This document shows positions 18,820-31,041 of a stretch of DNA of 64,000 nucleotides, in pieces; positions within the stretch are counted from its first letter, which is position 1; each line of letters starts with the position of its first letter. The DNA is from Bartonella koehlerae C-29 (GTDB taxonomy: Bacteria; Pseudomonadota; Alphaproteobacteria; Rhizobiales; Rhizobiaceae), in the NCBI RefSeq assembly GCF_000706625.1, contig NZ_KL407334.1, forward strand, positions 1,308,316 to 1,372,315, in the 5' to 3' direction. The notes beneath the pieces are model-generated. The model saw only the letters and a program-made list of their open reading frames with translations. It was not told the DNA's origin and did not search any database. Made by a program: the position numbers and the translations under genes.

Positions 18820-21492
18820 TTAGAAATTATCCTTCAAGAGAGCGGCTTTGAGTGCTACAAGTGCTTCACCAGCCTTGCTTCCTTCGGGACCGCCAGATTG
18901 CGCCATATCAGGGCGTCCACCACCGCCGTGACCACCAAGAATACCGGAAAGAATACGTACCAAATCAACAGCATTCACCTTATCCGTTAAATCATCAGTA
19001 ACCCCAACAACAGCACTCCCTTTACCATCCTTTGAAATACCAATGAAGACAACAACTCCAGATCCAATCTGTTTCTTGCCAGAATCCACTAATGTTTTAA
19101 GATCCCGTGACAAAATATTTTCAACAACACGTCCCATGAAAGAAATGCCATTGATGATGGTAATATCTTCTTGACCACTTTTTACGATCTCACTACTTAG
19201 CACACTCTTTTTGCGTTCGTCGCTCAACTCTTTTTCAAGTTTACGACGATCCTCAAGCAAAATCCGTACACGTTCTTCAACATCAGTAGCAGAAGTTTTT
19301 AAAAAATCAGCAATTTCATGGATACGAGCATCTTGGCGACTAAGATGGAGGCGTGCAACTGTACCTGTTAAGGCTTCAATACGTCGCACTCCAGACGCTA
19401 CAGAATTTTCAGAAACAATATGAATCAAACCAATATCGCCTGTTCTCTCCACATGTGTCCCTCCACAAAGCTCAACTGACCAACAGCTTTTTAATTCTCC
19501 TTTTTTAAGCTGTTTCCCCATAGAAACAACACGAACTTCATCACCATATTTCTCACCAAACAATGCTATTGCTCCTTCAGAAATTGCATCATCAACGAGC
19601 ATAAGGCGTGTTGTTACCTCACTATTTTGTAAAACAATTTCGTTTGCTAAATCTTCTATTTTTTTCAATTCTTCCAAAGAAACTACTTTTGGATGAGAAA
19701 AATCAAAACGCAACCGATCCGGCGACACAAGAGAACCCTTCTGTGTAATATGAGATCCCAATACTTGACGTAAAGCTTCGTGTAATAAATGGGTAGCAGA
19801 ATGGTTCGCACGAATTTTTTTACGACGAACACCATCAACGGTTAATTCCACACAATCAGACGTCCTGGCTTGACCAGATTTAACTGCCCCAATATGGATA
19901 AAAACACCATCAGCTTTTTTCTGAGTGTCATGAACTTCAAAAATAAAATCCTCACTAGAAATGATACCACTATCACCAATCTGCCCACCAGATTCACCAT
20001 AAAAGGGTGTTTGATTTACAACAAGAATGGCTTTCTGCCCCGAAGAAATATGATCAACAATTTTACCATCACGCACAAGAGCTGTAATAATGCCTTCAGC
20101 TTTTTCTGTCTCATAACCAAAAAATTCTGTAGCCCCCACCTGATCACGAATAGAAAACCAAATGGCCTCTGTTACAGTTTCACCAGAACCAGACCAATTG
20201 GCACGTGCTTTCGCTTTTTGACCTTCCATCGCTTTATCAAAAGCCGCAACATCAACGGATATTCCACGGCATCGAAGAGCATCTTGCGTCAAATCAAGCG
20301 GAAAACCATAGGTATCATAAAGCTTAAAAGCAATTTCACCATTTAAGTGATCCCCTTCTTTAAGAGTAGTGCTTGCTTCGTTCAACAAACCAAGTCCTCG
20401 TTCAAGAGTTTTACGAAAACGTATTTCTTCTAACTTCAAAATTTCTGAAATCAAAGATTCAGCCCGCACCAATTCCGGGTAGGCTTGTCCCATTTCGCGA
20501 ATTAAAACAGGCAAAAGCCGCCACATTAAAGGTTCTTTAGCACCAAGAAGATGCGCATGACGCATAGCACGACGCATGATGCGACGTAAAACATATCCCC
20601 TTCCTTCATTGGAAGGAAGAACACCATCAGCAATTAAAAATGCAGAAGAGCGAAGATGATCAGCAATGACACGATGGCTCGCAATAAAATCCCCCGTTAC
20701 CTTAATCCCCGTAATTTCCTGTGATGCACCAATTAACGCACGAAAAAGATCAATGTCATAATTATCATGAACACCCTGTAAAACAGCAGCAATACGCTCT
20801 AATCCCATGCCTGTGTCAATAGACGGATGAGGCAATTCAATACGCTTTTCCTTACTTACCTGCTCATATTGCATAAAGACCAGATTCCAAATTTCAATAA
20901 AGCGATCACCCTTTTCATCCGCATTTCCAGGCGGTCCTCCCCAAATTTGATCGCCATGATCATAAAAAATCTCCGAACAAGGACCGCAAGGTCCTGTATC
21001 TCCCATTGCCCAAAAATTATCAGCTGTTGCAATACGGACAATTTTTTCGTCTGGAAGACCTGAGATTTTACGCCATAATTCAGCAGCGACATCATCACTA
21101 TGATAAACTGTCACCAACAATTTATCTTCTGAAAGACAAAATTCCTTCGTTAAAAGATTCCATGATAAAAAAATGGCTTCTTCTTTGAAATAATCACCAA
21201 AAGAAAAATTACCCAACATTTCAAAAAATGTATGATGGCGTGCCGTATAGCCAACGTTGTCAAGATCATTATGCTTTCCACCCGCACGGACACATTTTTG
21301 TGCTGTTGTTGCTTGCTTATAAGGACGCTGTTCAAGTCCAGTAAAAACATTTTTAAACTGCACCATTCCTGCATTTGTAAACATGAGTGTAGGATCATTA
21401 CGCGGAACAAGTGGGCTAGAAGAAACAATTTTATGCCCATTAAGCTGAAAATAATCTAGAAAAGTTGAGCGGATACTGTTAACATCATTCAT
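18820..21492 (-). CDS. alaS: Alanyl-tRNA synthetase
   Basis: Charges tRNA-Ala. The 890-residue protein has the class II catalytic core at the N-terminus ([46 protein letters not shown]), then the tRNA-binding and editing domains. The editing zinc site is visible as HSATHLLHE and [13 protein letters not shown]. The C-terminal oligomerisation domain ends in the Gly-rich [16 protein letters not shown]. The ATG at 21490-21492 follows CAGGTG. Its neighbour upstream is recA on the same strand, the usual recA-alaS order in alphaproteobacteria, about 208 bases apart. Confidence 0.97.
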   Translation of the reverse strand: MNDVNSIRSTFLDYFQLNGHKIVSSSPLVPRNDPTLMFTNAGMVQFKNVFTGLEQRPYKQATTAQKCVRAGGKHNDLDNVGYTARHHTFFEMLGNFSFGDYFKEEAIFLSWNLLTKEFCLSEDKLLVTVYHSDDVAAELWRKISGLPDEKIVRIATADNFWAMGDTGPCGPCSEIFYDHGDQIWGGPPGNADEKGDRFIEIWNLVFMQYEQVSKEKRIELPHPSIDTGMGLERIAAVLQGVHDNYDIDLFRALIGASQEITGIKVTGDFIASHRVIADHLRSSAFLIADGVLPSNEGRGYVLRRIMRRAMRHAHLLGAKEPLMWRLLPVLIREMGQAYPELVRAESLISEILKLEEIRFRKTLERGLGLLNEASTTLKEGDHLNGEIAFKLYDTYGFPLDLTQDALRCRGISVDVAAFDKAMEGQKAKARANWSGSGETVTEAIWFSIRDQVGATEFFGYETEKAEGIITALVRDGKIVDHISSGQKAILVVNQTPFYGESGGQIGDSGIISSEDFIFEVHDTQKKADGVFIHIGAVKSGQARTSDCVELTVDGVRRKKIRANHSATHLLHEALRQVLGSHITQKGSLVSPDRLRFDFSHPKVVSLEELKKIEDLANEIVLQNSEVTTRLMLVDDAISEGAIALFGEKYGDEVRVVSMGKQLKKGELKSCWSVELCGGTHVERTGDIGLIHIVSENSVASGVRRIEALTGTVARLHLSRQDARIHEIADFLKTSATDVEERVRILLEDRRKLEKELSDERKKSVLSSEIVKSGQEDITIINGISFMGRVVENILSRDLKTLVDSGKKQIGSGVVVFIGISKDGKGSAVVGVTDDLTDKVNAVDLVRILSGILGGHGGGGRPDMAQSGGPEGSKAGEALVALKAALLKDNF

Positions 21493-21700
21493 ATTGACAC
21501 CTGCAGAGTATAGTATAAAACTCTAAAAGCAAAATCGCTTCCCATTAAATATCCTCTTGATCAAGCTGAGAATCAATTTAATCAAAAAATGGAATGTTTT
21601 TTCAAAAAATTTGAGAAATAAGCAGTCTTATCTTCAAAAATTCTGACAAATAAAACAGAAAAATTTTAAATGAAGGAAGGGTATTCAAACAAACACGCCA

Positions 21701-22744
21701 TCAAATGATTTCATCGTTCTCTGAATTTTCTGACCCTGCATTTTCTAACAATTCAATCGCAATCAAACCAGCATTTTGACGCAAAGCTGTCTCGATTTCT
21801 GAAGCGATTTCTGAATGTTCGCGTAAAAACTGCTTTGCATTTTCTCGTCCCTGTCCTAAACGTTGAGAATTATAAGAGAACCACGAACCAGATTTTTCTA
21901 CAATACCAACCTTGACTCCCAAATCAATCAACTCACCTAATTTGGAAATACCTTCACCATAAATAATATCAAACTCAACTTGTTTGAATGGAGGTGCCAA
22001 TTTATTTTTGACCACTTTAACACGCGTCTGATTGCCAACGATCATATCCCGATCTTTAATAGAACCAATGCGGCGAATATCCAGACGAACAGAAGCGTAA
22101 AACTTTAAAGCATTTCCGCCCGTTGTAGTTTCAGGAGAACCAAACATCACCCCAATTTTCATACGAATTTGATTAATAAAGATTACCATACAGTTAGAGC
22201 GGAAAATTGATGCGGTGAGTTTCCGTAGAGCTTTACTCATTAAGCGAGCTTGCAATCCAGGCAAAGCATCCCCCATTTCACCATCAATTTCCGCACGCGG
22301 TGTCAAAGCGGCTACGGAATCAACAACGAGCACATCAACAGCACCAGAACGAACTAATGTTTCCGTAATTTCCAATGCCTGTTCACCCGTATCTGGCTGA
22401 GAAATGAATAAATTTTCTAAATCAACACCAAGCTTACGCGCATAAATAGGATCAAGAGCATGTTCCGCATCAATAAAAGCACAAACCCCACCATTTTTCT
22501 GTGCCTCAGCAATAGCATGGAGAGCTAATGTTGTTTTCCCAGAACTTTCTGGTCCATAAATCTCAATAATACGCCCCTTTGGTAATCCACCGACACCCAA
22601 AGCAATATCCAAAGATAATGAACCAGTTGATATTGTTTCAATTTCAACAACCTGCTCTTTTTGCCCAAGACGCATAATTGAGCCTTTTCCGAAAGAACGT
22701 TCAATTTGTGAGAGAGCAGCATCGAGAGCTTTTATTTTATCCAC
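21701..22744 (-). CDS. recA: Recombinase RecA
   Basis: Forms ATP-dependent filaments on single-stranded DNA for homologous recombination and SOS signalling. The 347-residue protein has Walker A GPESSGKT at 64-71, the catalytic-Glu stretch near [12 protein letters not shown], Walker [16 protein letters not shown], the L1/L2 loop regions ([20 protein letters not shown]) and a short acidic tail. It starts with GTG at 22742-22744 after an AAGGAT site. I looked for the alphaproteobacterial LexA box (GTTC-N7-GTTC) in the upstream 250 bases and did not see one. Confidence 0.97.
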   Translation of the reverse strand: MDKIKALDAALSQIERSFGKGSIMRLGQKEQVVEIETISTGSLSLDIALGVGGLPKGRIIEIYGPESSGKTTLALHAIAEAQKNGGVCAFIDAEHALDPIYARKLGVDLENLFISQPDTGEQALEITETLVRSGAVDVLVVDSVAALTPRAEIDGEMGDALPGLQARLMSKALRKLTASIFRSNCMVIFINQIRMKIGVMFGSPETTTGGNALKFYASVRLDIRRIGSIKDRDMIVGNQTRVKVVKNKLAPPFKQVEFDIIYGEGISKLGELIDLGVKVGIVEKSGSWFSYNSQRLGQGRENAKQFLREHSEIASEIETALRQNAGLIAIELLENAGSENSENDEII

Positions 22745-23311
22745 GATTATATCCTTGACCGATTCACAATAATCTAATACTCACTGTACACTGTTATTTT
22801 AACTTAACTAAAGTCTTCAGCTGAGATTTTCACAGACTATTTCCATTCCTGTCCCCCATATTGTGTCCATAAAACTTCGCCACGATGATAGAAAAGTTGG
22901 TATTTCTTATCTTATAACACCAATACACTTCAAAAAAATACCTCCCCATGAAGGAGAAAAACTGATATATTTATATATCTCCTCTCGAAAAGAAACAATT
23001 TAAATTTTAACACGATGCTTTATTAAGCTGCTCTCCTGATACTTATTTATAAGAATTCAACGGAATATAATTCTTACCCCTCTGCTATTGATAACCAAAA
23101 AATATAAAACAGCCTACAAATTACAGTTAAACAAATAGTTCTTAAATCTGACTTTTAAGCTTATACGAATTTTTATACAAAAAATAGAACTTTTATTCTA
23201 CGAAGAATAATAAGCGTTTAAAATATAACCTAAAAAATGAATAGAATTATAATCACACACCTGATCTAAAATAAGTTCAAGACCAATAAAAAATTTGTCT
23301 CAACTAAAATT
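22745..23311. other. Spacer between rarA and recA, no gene seen
   Basis: About 570 AT-rich bases carrying the recA promoter region and the 3' side of rarA. No open frame resembles a known protein, and I found no recognisable remnant, RNA gene or clear terminator. Confidence 0.6.
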
Positions 23312-24628
23312 TTATTTTTGATTAGCACGCTTTTTACGCAATTGCTTCCACCACTCAAGACGCTTTGCAATCTCACGCTCAAAACCACGCTCAACTGGTT
23401 GATAGTAACTCTGACGCCCAACTCTTTCAGGAAAATATTCCTGCCCAGAAAAAGCATCTGGTTCATCATGATCATAACGATAACCATGCCCATATCCTTC
23501 TTCCTTCATAAATTTTGTAGATGCATTAAGGATATGCTTAGGAGGAGGCAAAGAACCATTTTTACGAGCACAACGCATAGCTGCCTTATACGCAAGATAG
23601 GTTGCATTTGATTTTGGTGCCGTTGCAACATAAAGACATGCTTGTGCTAAAGCCAATTCCCCCTCTGGTGATCCTAAATAATCGTAAGCATCCTTTGCAG
23701 CATTACAAATGACAAGAGCTTGCGGATCTGCCAAACCAACATCTTCAACAGCCATACGAACCAATCTTCGCCCAATATAGAGAGGATCTTCACCAGCATC
23801 AAACATACGCGCCAAATAATAAAGCGCAGCATCAGGATCAGATCCACGAACTGACTTATGCAATGCTGAAATGAGATTATAGTGACCATCTCGTCCTTTA
23901 TCATAAATTGGAACACGACGCTGAATGACTTTTCGTAAAGCAGCAGCATCAAATATCTCTCCCGATCGTGCAACAGACCAAACTTCCTCTGCCAATGTTA
24001 ACACTGCCCGTGCATCACCATCAGACATGCCTATCAAAACATCTCTAGCTTCATCATCCAAGGGAAGAATTTTTCCTTCCAATGCTTCAGCACGTTTCAA
24101 AAGCGTACCCAAACTTTCATTGTCATGTGAAAAAAATGTCAAAACACGTGCACGAGAAAGAAGGGCAGCATTAAGTTCAAACGAAGGGTTCTCCGTTGTT
24201 GCCCCGATAAGAATAACAGTACCATCTTCCATAACGGGAAGAAAACTATCCTGCTGGGCACGATTAAACCGATGAATTTCGTCGACAAACAAAACTGTTT
24301 GGCTTCCAGACATAAAACGCGCCTGAGCACTTTCAAAAATCTTCTTAAGCTCAGCAACCCCAGTAAAAATAGCAGAAACTTGCTCAAAAGCGAAATTTGT
24401 TTCAAATGCTAACAAACGCGCAACTGTTGTTTTTCCTGTCCCTGGAGGTCCCCAAAAAATCATCGAACCAATTGAGCCAGCTGCCACTATCCGTGAAAGC
24501 AAACCTTCCTCTCCTACCAGATGATTTTGTCCCGTTATATCATTAAGAGAGCGAGGACGCATTCTTTCTGCAAGCGGTTTTTTATAAACCCGATGATCAA
24601 AAGGCGAGATAAAAAAATCTTTATTCAA
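23312..24628 (-). CDS. rarA: Replication-associated recombination protein A (MgsA/RarA AAA ATPase)
   Basis: A RuvB-like AAA+ ATPase acting at stalled replication forks. The 438-residue protein shows the N-terminal signature PLAERMRPRSLNDITGQ, Walker A GPPGTGKTT at 60-68, Walker B VLFVDEIHRFN and sensor 1 GATTENPSFE. The C-terminal tetramerisation domain includes LYYLARMFDAGEDPLYIGRR and the YPERVG-type segment YFPERVGRQ. The start codon is TTG at 24626-24628 with a GAGG site upstream. It begins 8 bases after the Do-type protease gene stop and is probably co-transcribed with it. Confidence 0.94.
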   Translation of the reverse strand: MNKDFFISPFDHRVYKKPLAERMRPRSLNDITGQNHLVGEEGLLSRIVAAGSIGSMIFWGPPGTGKTTVARLLAFETNFAFEQVSAIFTGVAELKKIFESAQARFMSGSQTVLFVDEIHRFNRAQQDSFLPVMEDGTVILIGATTENPSFELNAALLSRARVLTFFSHDNESLGTLLKRAEALEGKILPLDDEARDVLIGMSDGDARAVLTLAEEVWSVARSGEIFDAAALRKVIQRRVPIYDKGRDGHYNLISALHKSVRGSDPDAALYYLARMFDAGEDPLYIGRRLVRMAVEDVGLADPQALVICNAAKDAYDYLGSPEGELALAQACLYVATAPKSNATYLAYKAAMRCARKNGSLPPPKHILNASTKFMKEEGYGHGYRYDHDEPDAFSGQEYFPERVGRQSYYQPVERGFEREIAKRLEWWKQLRKKRANQK

Positions 24629-24636
24629 AAAAAACC

Positions 24637-26031
24637 TCAGCGAATAAATTGGCGAATATACATTCCATCACGTTCATATTCCAATTGCCAAACACGCGGA
24701 CGATCTTGCATAAGAATCTTTTTCAACTGACTAACTGTTTGAATCTTATGACCATTAACAACCCGCAAAATATCCCCAGCACGAAAAATCCCAGCAGCAT
24801 TGCTCACTTCATCAAGATTGCTAATCACAACACCTTTTGCAGATGTAGGAAGGTGAAAACGTCGACTATTTTGCGGTGTTAAATCTAATACTTCAGCACC
24901 AGAAAGAGGACCTTCATCAATAATTTTTTCAGATTTTGAAAATGCAGATTCTGGTATTGATGAAATAGTTATTTTCGTCTGGAAAATTTTTCCACTTCTT
25001 AAATATTCTAAAACAAGGCTATCCCCTATAGCTGCTGTCATCAAACGATATCCAAGACTATCTGGATTATCAACCCGTATCCCTTGTACCTTCAAAATAA
25101 CATCGCCTACGTTTAAACCAGCTTTTTTCGCAGGACTATCTTTTATAACTTCAATGACAAGAGCACCATAAGGGCGTTCTAACCCTAAACCACCAGCAAT
25201 ATCAGGTGTAACATTTTGAAAAGACGCACCAATATAAGGTGGCACAAAATATTTCCCGCCACGTCTAACAGTATCAAGCATCACTTTTACAAGATTTGCT
25301 GGAATAGCAAAACCAATCCCTACCGAACCACCTGAACGCGAATAAATAGCCGTATTAATCCCAATTAACTGTCCTTTTATATCAATCAAAGCCCCACCAG
25401 AATTCCCTGGATTAATGGCAGCATCTGTTTGAATAAAAAAGTCAAAATCAGAAACACCAACACGTGTACGTGCTTGTGCTGAAACAATACCACTTGTAAC
25501 CGTTTGACCAACACCAAAGGGATTACCAATTGCTAAAACAAGATCGCCTACTTCAACTGCATCAGAATCTCCCAAAGGAAGAACAGAAAACTGCGCCCCC
25601 TTGGCATTTATTTCAAGCACAGCAATATCCGTTGCCTCATCTTTTAGCATAACCTTACTTTCAAATTCCCTCCCATCAGAAAGAGCAACTTTAATTTCGT
25701 TTGCATCCTTAATGACGTGGTAATTCGTAACAATCAAACCACGCTTATCTACAATCACTCCAGACCCTAATGAAGATTGCTTACGTACAGGCAGATTATT
25801 TTGAAAACGACTAAAAAATTGCTCAAAAAATGGATCACCTTCAAAAGGCGAACGTGCTCTGATTTGTCGAGCTGCATAAATATTCACAACAGATGGAATA
25901 GTCTTTTTAACTAAAGGAGCAAATGAAAGAGTGATTTCTTTTTGTGTTTGCGGAATTTCAGCATATGCACAATGAAATGATATCTGTGCCATAATCGCTA
26001 AAAAAAACCACGCTAAAAAAGAATACTTCAT
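24637..26031 (-). CDS. Periplasmic Do-type (DegP/DegQ) serine protease
   Basis: An HtrA-family protease/chaperone that handles misfolded envelope proteins. From the ATG at 26029-26031, which has an AAGGAG site, the product is 464 residues; an earlier start would add nine. A signal peptide ends near HCAYA (about 24). The catalytic triad is His105 (TNYHVI), Asp135 (ATDIAVLE) and Ser211 (NPGNSGGAL). Two PDZ domains follow, near 265-345 and 380-460. It lies just upstream of rarA and downstream of the ribosomal cluster. Paralogues are common in this order, so I leave the symbol blank. Confidence 0.92.
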   Translation of the reverse strand: MKYSFLAWFFLAIMAQISFHCAYAEIPQTQKEITLSFAPLVKKTIPSVVNIYAARQIRARSPFEGDPFFEQFFSRFQNNLPVRKQSSLGSGVIVDKRGLIVTNYHVIKDANEIKVALSDGREFESKVMLKDEATDIAVLEINAKGAQFSVLPLGDSDAVEVGDLVLAIGNPFGVGQTVTSGIVSAQARTRVGVSDFDFFIQTDAAINPGNSGGALIDIKGQLIGINTAIYSRSGGSVGIGFAIPANLVKVMLDTVRRGGKYFVPPYIGASFQNVTPDIAGGLGLERPYGALVIEVIKDSPAKKAGLNVGDVILKVQGIRVDNPDSLGYRLMTAAIGDSLVLEYLRSGKIFQTKITISSIPESAFSKSEKIIDEGPLSGAEVLDLTPQNSRRFHLPTSAKGVVISNLDEVSNAAGIFRAGDILRVVNGHKIQTVSQLKKILMQDRPRVWQLEYERDGMYIRQFIR

Positions 26032-26253
26032 GACCTGCTCCTTAAAAAAAACTAACAACTAATCTACTCCTGAAAATTAATAGGATATAAAAAAAACTCT
26101 CATTTTGTAGTTAAAAATGTTCATTAATATTTATAATGAAGAAGAAAAACAACTATTTGAACAATAAATATTATAAAAATCATATAATTCAATATAGTGT
26201 AATCTTTTCACTTTTTTTTATCTTTTAAGCAAAACTAACTCCGAATCGCTTAC

Positions 26254-26284
26254 AAAAAAACCGCCCTGGAAAGGCGGCTTTTTA
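26254..26284 (-). terminator. Rho-independent terminator of the ribosomal cluster
   Basis: On the minus strand GCCGCC pairs with GGCGGT around a 7-base loop, followed by a run of seven T. It lies about 30 bases after the rplQ stop. The flanking A-run on the other side means it could also act in the plus direction. Confidence 0.88.
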
Positions 26285-26312
26285 AAATTGAACAAAAAGA
26301 AAAGCTTTACCT

Positions 26313-26741
26313 TTATGAAGAAGATTCTTTTTCATTTTCAGCACTCTCTGTGCGCATACGATCTATAGCGCCTTTCGCATTCACATCACGATCCACAAAC
26401 TCTACAACAGCCATGGGTGCATTATCACCAGTACGAAAGCCTGCTTTCATAATACGCAAATATCCACCATTGCGCAATGCATAACGAGGAGCGAGTGTAT
26501 CAAATAACTTTGCAACCTTTTCTGCATCACGCAATGAAGCTATTGCTTGTCGACGGGCATGCACTCCCCCTCGTTTACCAAGCGTAACTAACTTTTCAAC
26601 AATAGGACGAATTTCTTTAGCTTTTGGAAGCGTTGTCACAATCTGCTCATGCTCAATTAACGAAATCGCCATATTCGCAAACATTGCTTTACGATGACTA
26701 GCAGTCCGGTTCAACTTGCGACCTGATTTACTATGGCGCAT
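26313..26741 (-). CDS. rplQ: 50S ribosomal protein L17
   Basis: Large-subunit protein near the exit tunnel. The 142-residue sequence begins [20 protein letters not shown] and has [19 protein letters not shown] and [12 protein letters not shown] near the end, typical for the alphaproteobacterial form with a short charged tail. It is the last gene of the cluster, 18 bases after rpoA and upstream of the terminator at 26254-26284. Confidence 0.97.
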   Translation of the reverse strand: MRHSKSGRKLNRTASHRKAMFANMAISLIEHEQIVTTLPKAKEIRPIVEKLVTLGKRGGVHARRQAIASLRDAEKVAKLFDTLAPRYALRNGGYLRIMKAGFRTGDNAPMAVVEFVDRDVNAKGAIDRMRTESAENEKESSS

Positions 26742-26759
26742 AAACCTTCTCCTTAAATT

Positions 26760-27773
26760 TTAATACTGATCTTCATAGCGTTTAGCAAGATCATCAATGT
26801 TCTCAGGCGGCCACGCAGGAATTTCCATACCAAGATGTAATCCCATACATGCTAAAACCTCTTTAATCTCATTTAACGACTTGCGTCCAAAGTTTGGTGT
26901 ACGAAGCATTTCAGATTCTGTTTTTTGGATAAGATCACCAATATAAACAATATTATCATTCTTAAGACAATTTGCCGAACGAACTGAAAGCTCTAACTCA
27001 TCCACTTTCTTGAGAAGCGCAGGATTAAAAGCAAGCTCTGAATCAGACTCTTCAACAGTTTGCTTCTCTGGCTCCTCAAAATTGACAAACAACGATAATT
27101 GATCCTGAAGAATACGTGCTGCAAAAGCAAGAGCATCTTCTCCATTAACAGCACCATTCGTTTCAATTGTAAGCGTTAATTTATCATAATCTAGAACTTG
27201 ACCTTCACGAGTATTCTCTACTTTATAAGACACTCTACGAATTGGTGAATAAAGACTGTCAACTGGAATAAGACCTATGCGCGCATCATCAACACAATTG
27301 CGATCAGAGGGCACATAACCTTTCCCTGTATTAACAATAAATTCCATACGAATCTCAGCATCTTCATCAAGAGTACAGATGACATGATCTGGATTCAGAA
27401 TTTCCATATCTCCAACAGTATTGATATCCCCAGCTCTCAGAACACCAGCCCCCTCTTTATAAACAACAATACGTTTAGGCCCCTCTTCTCGCATACGAAA
27501 CGCAATTTCTTTAATATTCAGAATAATATCTGTAACATCCTCACGAACACCCGGAATTGACGAAAATTCATGTAAGACACCATCAATCTGCACAGCGGTA
27601 ATTGCAGCACCACGAAGCGATGACAATAATACACGACGAAGCGCATTGCCCAACGTTAAACCAAAACCACGTTCAAGAGGCTCCACAATCACACTTGAAA
27701 TATTTGGATTATCATGTTTAGAAAACTCAACCTTATTGGGTTTAATAAGTTCTTGCCAGTTTTTCTGGATCAT
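26760..27773 (-). CDS. rpoA: RNA polymerase subunit alpha
   Basis: Assembles the polymerase core and contacts promoters and activators. The ATG at 27771-27773 gives 337 residues starting [17 protein letters not shown], the usual alphaproteobacterial N-terminus; an upstream start would add 11 residues without a Shine-Dalgarno. The N-terminal dimerisation domain includes [18 protein letters not shown]. The C-terminal domain has the helix-hairpin [20 protein letters not shown] and [18 protein letters not shown]. It lies between rpsK and rplQ, as in most bacteria. Confidence 0.97.
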   Translation of the reverse strand: MIQKNWQELIKPNKVEFSKHDNPNISSVIVEPLERGFGLTLGNALRRVLLSSLRGAAITAVQIDGVLHEFSSIPGVREDVTDIILNIKEIAFRMREEGPKRIVVYKEGAGVLRAGDINTVGDMEILNPDHVICTLDEDAEIRMEFIVNTGKGYVPSDRNCVDDARIGLIPVDSLYSPIRRVSYKVENTREGQVLDYDKLTLTIETNGAVNGEDALAFAARILQDQLSLFVNFEEPEKQTVEESDSELAFNPALLKKVDELELSVRSANCLKNDNIVYIGDLIQKTESEMLRTPNFGRKSLNEIKEVLACMGLHLGMEIPAWPPENIDDLAKRYEDQY

Positions 27774-27868
27774 ATTTTTATTCCCGTTCTTTAATTCCGC
27801 TACCATTCAATCGTAACAGACAATGTGAACATCAGAGAAGCCTCCGACAACAAAAAAACAACACCCAA

Positions 27869-28258
27869 TTAAACACGCCGCCTTTTCCGTGGACGACATC
27901 CATTATGAGGAATCGGCGTTACATCACGAATTGAAGTAATAATAAAACCAACAGACTGTAACGCACGCAGAGCAGATTCACGACCTGATCCAGGACCACA
28001 AACCTCAACTTCTAATGAACGCATACCGTGTTCCTGCGCCTTTCTAGCACAATCTTCTGCAGCCACTTGAGCTGCAAAAGGCGTAGACTTACGTGAACCT
28101 TTAAACCCCTGAGCACCAGCAGACGACCAGGCAATTGCGTTTCCCTGAGCATCAGTAATAGTAATCATTGTATTATTAAATGTTGAATTGATATGTACAA
28201 CACCTGATGAAATATTTTTGCGCTCACGGCGACGAACACGTGTGGCTTCCTTGGCCAT
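27869..28258 (-). CDS. rpsK: 30S ribosomal protein S11
   Basis: Platform protein of the small subunit that lines the mRNA path. The 129-residue protein carries [41 protein letters not shown] and the basic C-terminus [11 protein letters not shown]. It lies between rpsM and rpoA in the standard alpha-operon order; 147 bases separate it from rpsM. Confidence 0.97.
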   Translation of the reverse strand: MAKEATRVRRRERKNISSGVVHINSTFNNTMITITDAQGNAIAWSSAGAQGFKGSRKSTPFAAQVAAEDCARKAQEHGMRSLEVEVCGPGSGRESALRALQSVGFIITSIRDVTPIPHNGCRPRKRRRV

Positions 28259-28405
28259 AGTTTTCCTTCCAACGATCTTTGCACTGCCGTAACACCAGCA
28301 GCTCCACCTACTTTATCTCTGTTAAGAATCCTCAACAAGAAACAGAATATTGAAAAGATAAAAGCCTTCTTTAAAGAGACTCTTATTTTCTCTTATTGGC
28401 AATTG

Positions 28406-28774
28406 CTATTTTTTCTTACCGGCAATTGCCTTAGCCGGTCCTTTACGGGTACGTGCATTTGTGTGTGTACGCTGCCCACGAACAGGTAAAGAACGGCGGT
28501 GACGTAATCCTCGATAACAACCAAGATCCATCAAACGCTTAACGTCCATTGCAACCTCACGGCGAAGATCTCCCTCAACTTGATAGCCTTGATCTATCGC
28601 CTCACGAATCTGCAGCACCTCTGCATCAGAAAGCTCATGCACACGACGCCCTATGGGAATGCCAACCTTTTTAGTAATTTCTTGAGCAAATTTTGGTCCA
28701 ATCCCGTGGATATATTGAAGCGCAATAACTACACGCTTATTCACCGGGATATTGACGCCAGCAATACGAGCCAC
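28406..28774 (-). CDS. rpsM: 30S ribosomal protein S13
   Basis: Head protein of the small subunit forming a bridge to L5 and contacting P-site tRNA. The 122-residue sequence starts [20 protein letters not shown], has the helix-hairpin-helix near [13 protein letters not shown] and ends in the basic tail [19 protein letters not shown]. No rpmJ lies upstream, as is usual in alphaproteobacteria; adk precedes it with a 180-base gap. Confidence 0.97.
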   Translation of the reverse strand: MARIAGVNIPVNKRVVIALQYIHGIGPKFAQEITKKVGIPIGRRVHELSDAEVLQIREAIDQGYQVEGDLRREVAMDVKRLMDLGCYRGLRHRRSLPVRGQRTHTNARTRKGPAKAIAGKKK

Positions 28775-28954
28775 GCCTACTCTCCTTGATTATGTTGACA
28801 ATTAACCATAAAATACCTGATGTACCTTACAGGAAAAACAGACCCAGCAACAAACATTTTCCGAATCTTATTATCTTATTGAAACAAATTAGAGAAATTT
28901 TTGATAGATTTCATCCCAAAAGTCAACTCTTTTCATTTATTTCTAAAAAAATCT

Positions 28955-29533
28955 CTATTCAAGAACCTCTTTAATTTTACTTAATACCTCAGTAACACCA
29001 ATCATTCCATCAACTATCTTCAATAATCCCCTCTCCGAATAAAATTCTGACAAAGGGGCTGTCTTCTCACGATATTCTACTAATCGTTTTGCAAAAGCAA
29101 CAGGATTATCATCCGAACGGATCTTTCCACCGGAAGTTATTGTTTCCTGAACACGCTTCTTCATTCGTTCAAGCAACACATCCTCATCAACAATCAACTC
29201 AATAACGGCATTAAGTTGCATGCTTCTTGACTGTAAAACCTGTTGCAAAACTTCTGCCTGTCCTACAGTACGCGGATATCCATCTAAAACAAAACCGTTT
29301 ACACAATCAGATTCATCAATGCGATCGGATACAATTTGATTAACAATGCTATCAGAAACCAAAGCACCAACATTGATAACAGCTTTAGCTTTCTTCCCGA
29401 TTTCCGTTTCTCTGCGAATAACTTCACGCAACATATCACCTGTTGATAACTGAGGAACGCGATATTCCTCACACAACATCTTAGCTTGTGTACCTTTTCC
29501 AGCTCCAGGAGGACCTAAAAGAACAACTCTCAT
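28955..29533 (-). CDS. adk: Adenylate kinase
   Basis: Interconverts 2 ADP with ATP and AMP. It has the P-loop [11 protein letters not shown] at 7-17, AMP-binding [11 protein letters not shown] and the [11 protein letters not shown] stretch. The LID is the short form, without the zinc-finger insertion of long adenylate kinases: 192 residues, as in other alphaproteobacteria. Its start overlaps the end of secY by four bases, implying translational coupling. Confidence 0.96.
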   Translation of the reverse strand: MRVVLLGPPGAGKGTQAKMLCEEYRVPQLSTGDMLREVIRRETEIGKKAKAVINVGALVSDSIVNQIVSDRIDESDCVNGFVLDGYPRTVGQAEVLQQVLQSRSMQLNAVIELIVDEDVLLERMKKRVQETITSGGKIRSDDNPVAFAKRLVEYREKTAPLSEFYSERGLLKIVDGMIGVTEVLSKIKEVLE

Positions 29534-30876
29534 CGATTCCTTCTACCTCCACGAAGTTTTGACTTTTTAATCAAACCTTCATATTGGTGTGCAACAAGAT
29601 GTCCTTGAATTTGAGCAACCGTATCAAGCGTAACAGTAACAACAATCAACAAGGACGTTCCTCCAAGATAAAAAGGAATCTGTAGTGCGGATATCATAAA
29701 TTCAGGCAACAAACAAACCAAAATAATATAAACAGCTCCCACAACAGTAATACGCGTCAAAACATAATCAATATATTCAGCTGTACGCTCGCCAGGACGA
29801 ATTCCTGGAATAAAACCAGAATGTTTCTTTAATTGATCTGCTGTATCACTTGGATTAAACACGATAGCTGTATAAAAAAAACAAAAAAATGCCATCAAAA
29901 TGGCATAGATAATCATATAAAGGGGTTGTCCATGACCAAGAGAATAAGAAATAGACTGAACCCATTGCGGCATTTTATCAGAAAAATTATTAATAGTTGC
30001 AGGTAACAACAACAAAGAGGAAGCAAAAATCGGTGGAATAACACCAGCCGTATTCAACTTTAAAGGAAGATGTGACATATCACCTTGAAACATCTGATTA
30101 CCAACCTGACGTTTTGGATACTGAATAAGGATTCGTCGTTGTGCTCGCTCAACAAAAACAATAATTCCGATAACAAAAACGGCAATAAAAACGATCGTTA
30201 TTAACAAAAAAGTTGATAAATCAGCTTGACTATGAGCAGTTAAAAGTTGAGCAAAAGTAGAAGGAAGATTAGCTACAATACCTACAAAAATAATGAGAGA
30301 AACTCCATTGCCAACACCGCGTGATGTGATCTGCTCGCCAAGCCACATGAGAAGCATTGTTCCACCAACAAGGGTAATAACAGAAGAAATACGAAACATA
30401 AAACCGGGTTCCACAACAATTTGAAGATCAGTTCCTATACCAGTTTCAAGAGCAACCGCAATACCAAACGCCTGTAAAATTGCCAATATCACTGTTACAT
30501 AACGGGTATACTGATTAATAATTTTACGACCTAATTCCCCCTCTTTTTTTAGAATTTCCAAAGAAGGAATAATTGATGTGAGCAATTGTACAATAATTGA
30601 CGCCGATATATAAGGCATAATCCCCAGTGCAAAAATTGCCATACGCCCAACAGCACCCCCAGCAAACATATTAAATAACCCTAAAACACCAGAAGCATGA
30701 TGTTCAAATGTTTGTCGTAAAACATCAATATTAATACCAGGAAGAGAAATGTACGTACCAAAACGATATATAAGAAGCGCTCCTAGAGTAAACCAAATGC
30801 GCTTCTTTAATTCGGTCGCACGTGAAAAAGTACCGAAGTTTATATTGGAAGCAAATTGCTCTGCTGCTGATGCCAT
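29530..30876 (-). CDS. secY: Preprotein translocase subunit SecY
   Basis: The channel of the Sec translocon in the inner membrane. About ten hydrophobic segments are visible. Family marks are [20 protein letters not shown] near helix 2, the plug-adjacent [23 protein letters not shown], and the cytosolic loop with [20 protein letters not shown]. The ATG at 30874-30876 has a GGGAGA site and gives 448 residues; an upstream start would add six. It follows rplO by 165 bases, the longest gap within this part of the cluster. Confidence 0.96.
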   Translation of the reverse strand: MASAAEQFASNINFGTFSRATELKKRIWFTLGALLIYRFGTYISLPGINIDVLRQTFEHHASGVLGLFNMFAGGAVGRMAIFALGIMPYISASIIVQLLTSIIPSLEILKKEGELGRKIINQYTRYVTVILAILQAFGIAVALETGIGTDLQIVVEPGFMFRISSVITLVGGTMLLMWLGEQITSRGVGNGVSLIIFVGIVANLPSTFAQLLTAHSQADLSTFLLITIVFIAVFVIGIIVFVERAQRRILIQYPKRQVGNQMFQGDMSHLPLKLNTAGVIPPIFASSLLLLPATINNFSDKMPQWVQSISYSLGHGQPLYMIIYAILMAFFCFFYTAIVFNPSDTADQLKKHSGFIPGIRPGERTAEYIDYVLTRITVVGAVYIILVCLLPEFMISALQIPFYLGGTSLLIVVTVTLDTVAQIQGHLVAHQYEGLIKKSKLRGGRRNR

Positions 30877-31041
30877 AAAACGTCTCCCGTCCACACTCCA
30901 GTTCTTTAAATCACAGAAGCATAACTCTAAAATTCATACCTTCATAATATAATAAATGCAAAACCTAAGCAATTCTCCTCAAAAGATATCTTTGAATGAG
31001 GTAGATATACTTCCTTAGATCATCATTCAGATCAAAAAGAC

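Noticed and set aside
22745-23000. LexA/SOS box upstream of recA
   Set aside because: No GTTC-N7-GTTC pair was visible, so SOS control cannot be claimed from this sequence.
28775-28954. rpmJ (L36) between adk and rpsM
   Set aside because: No L36-like frame is present; in alphaproteobacteria rpmJ is usually elsewhere.
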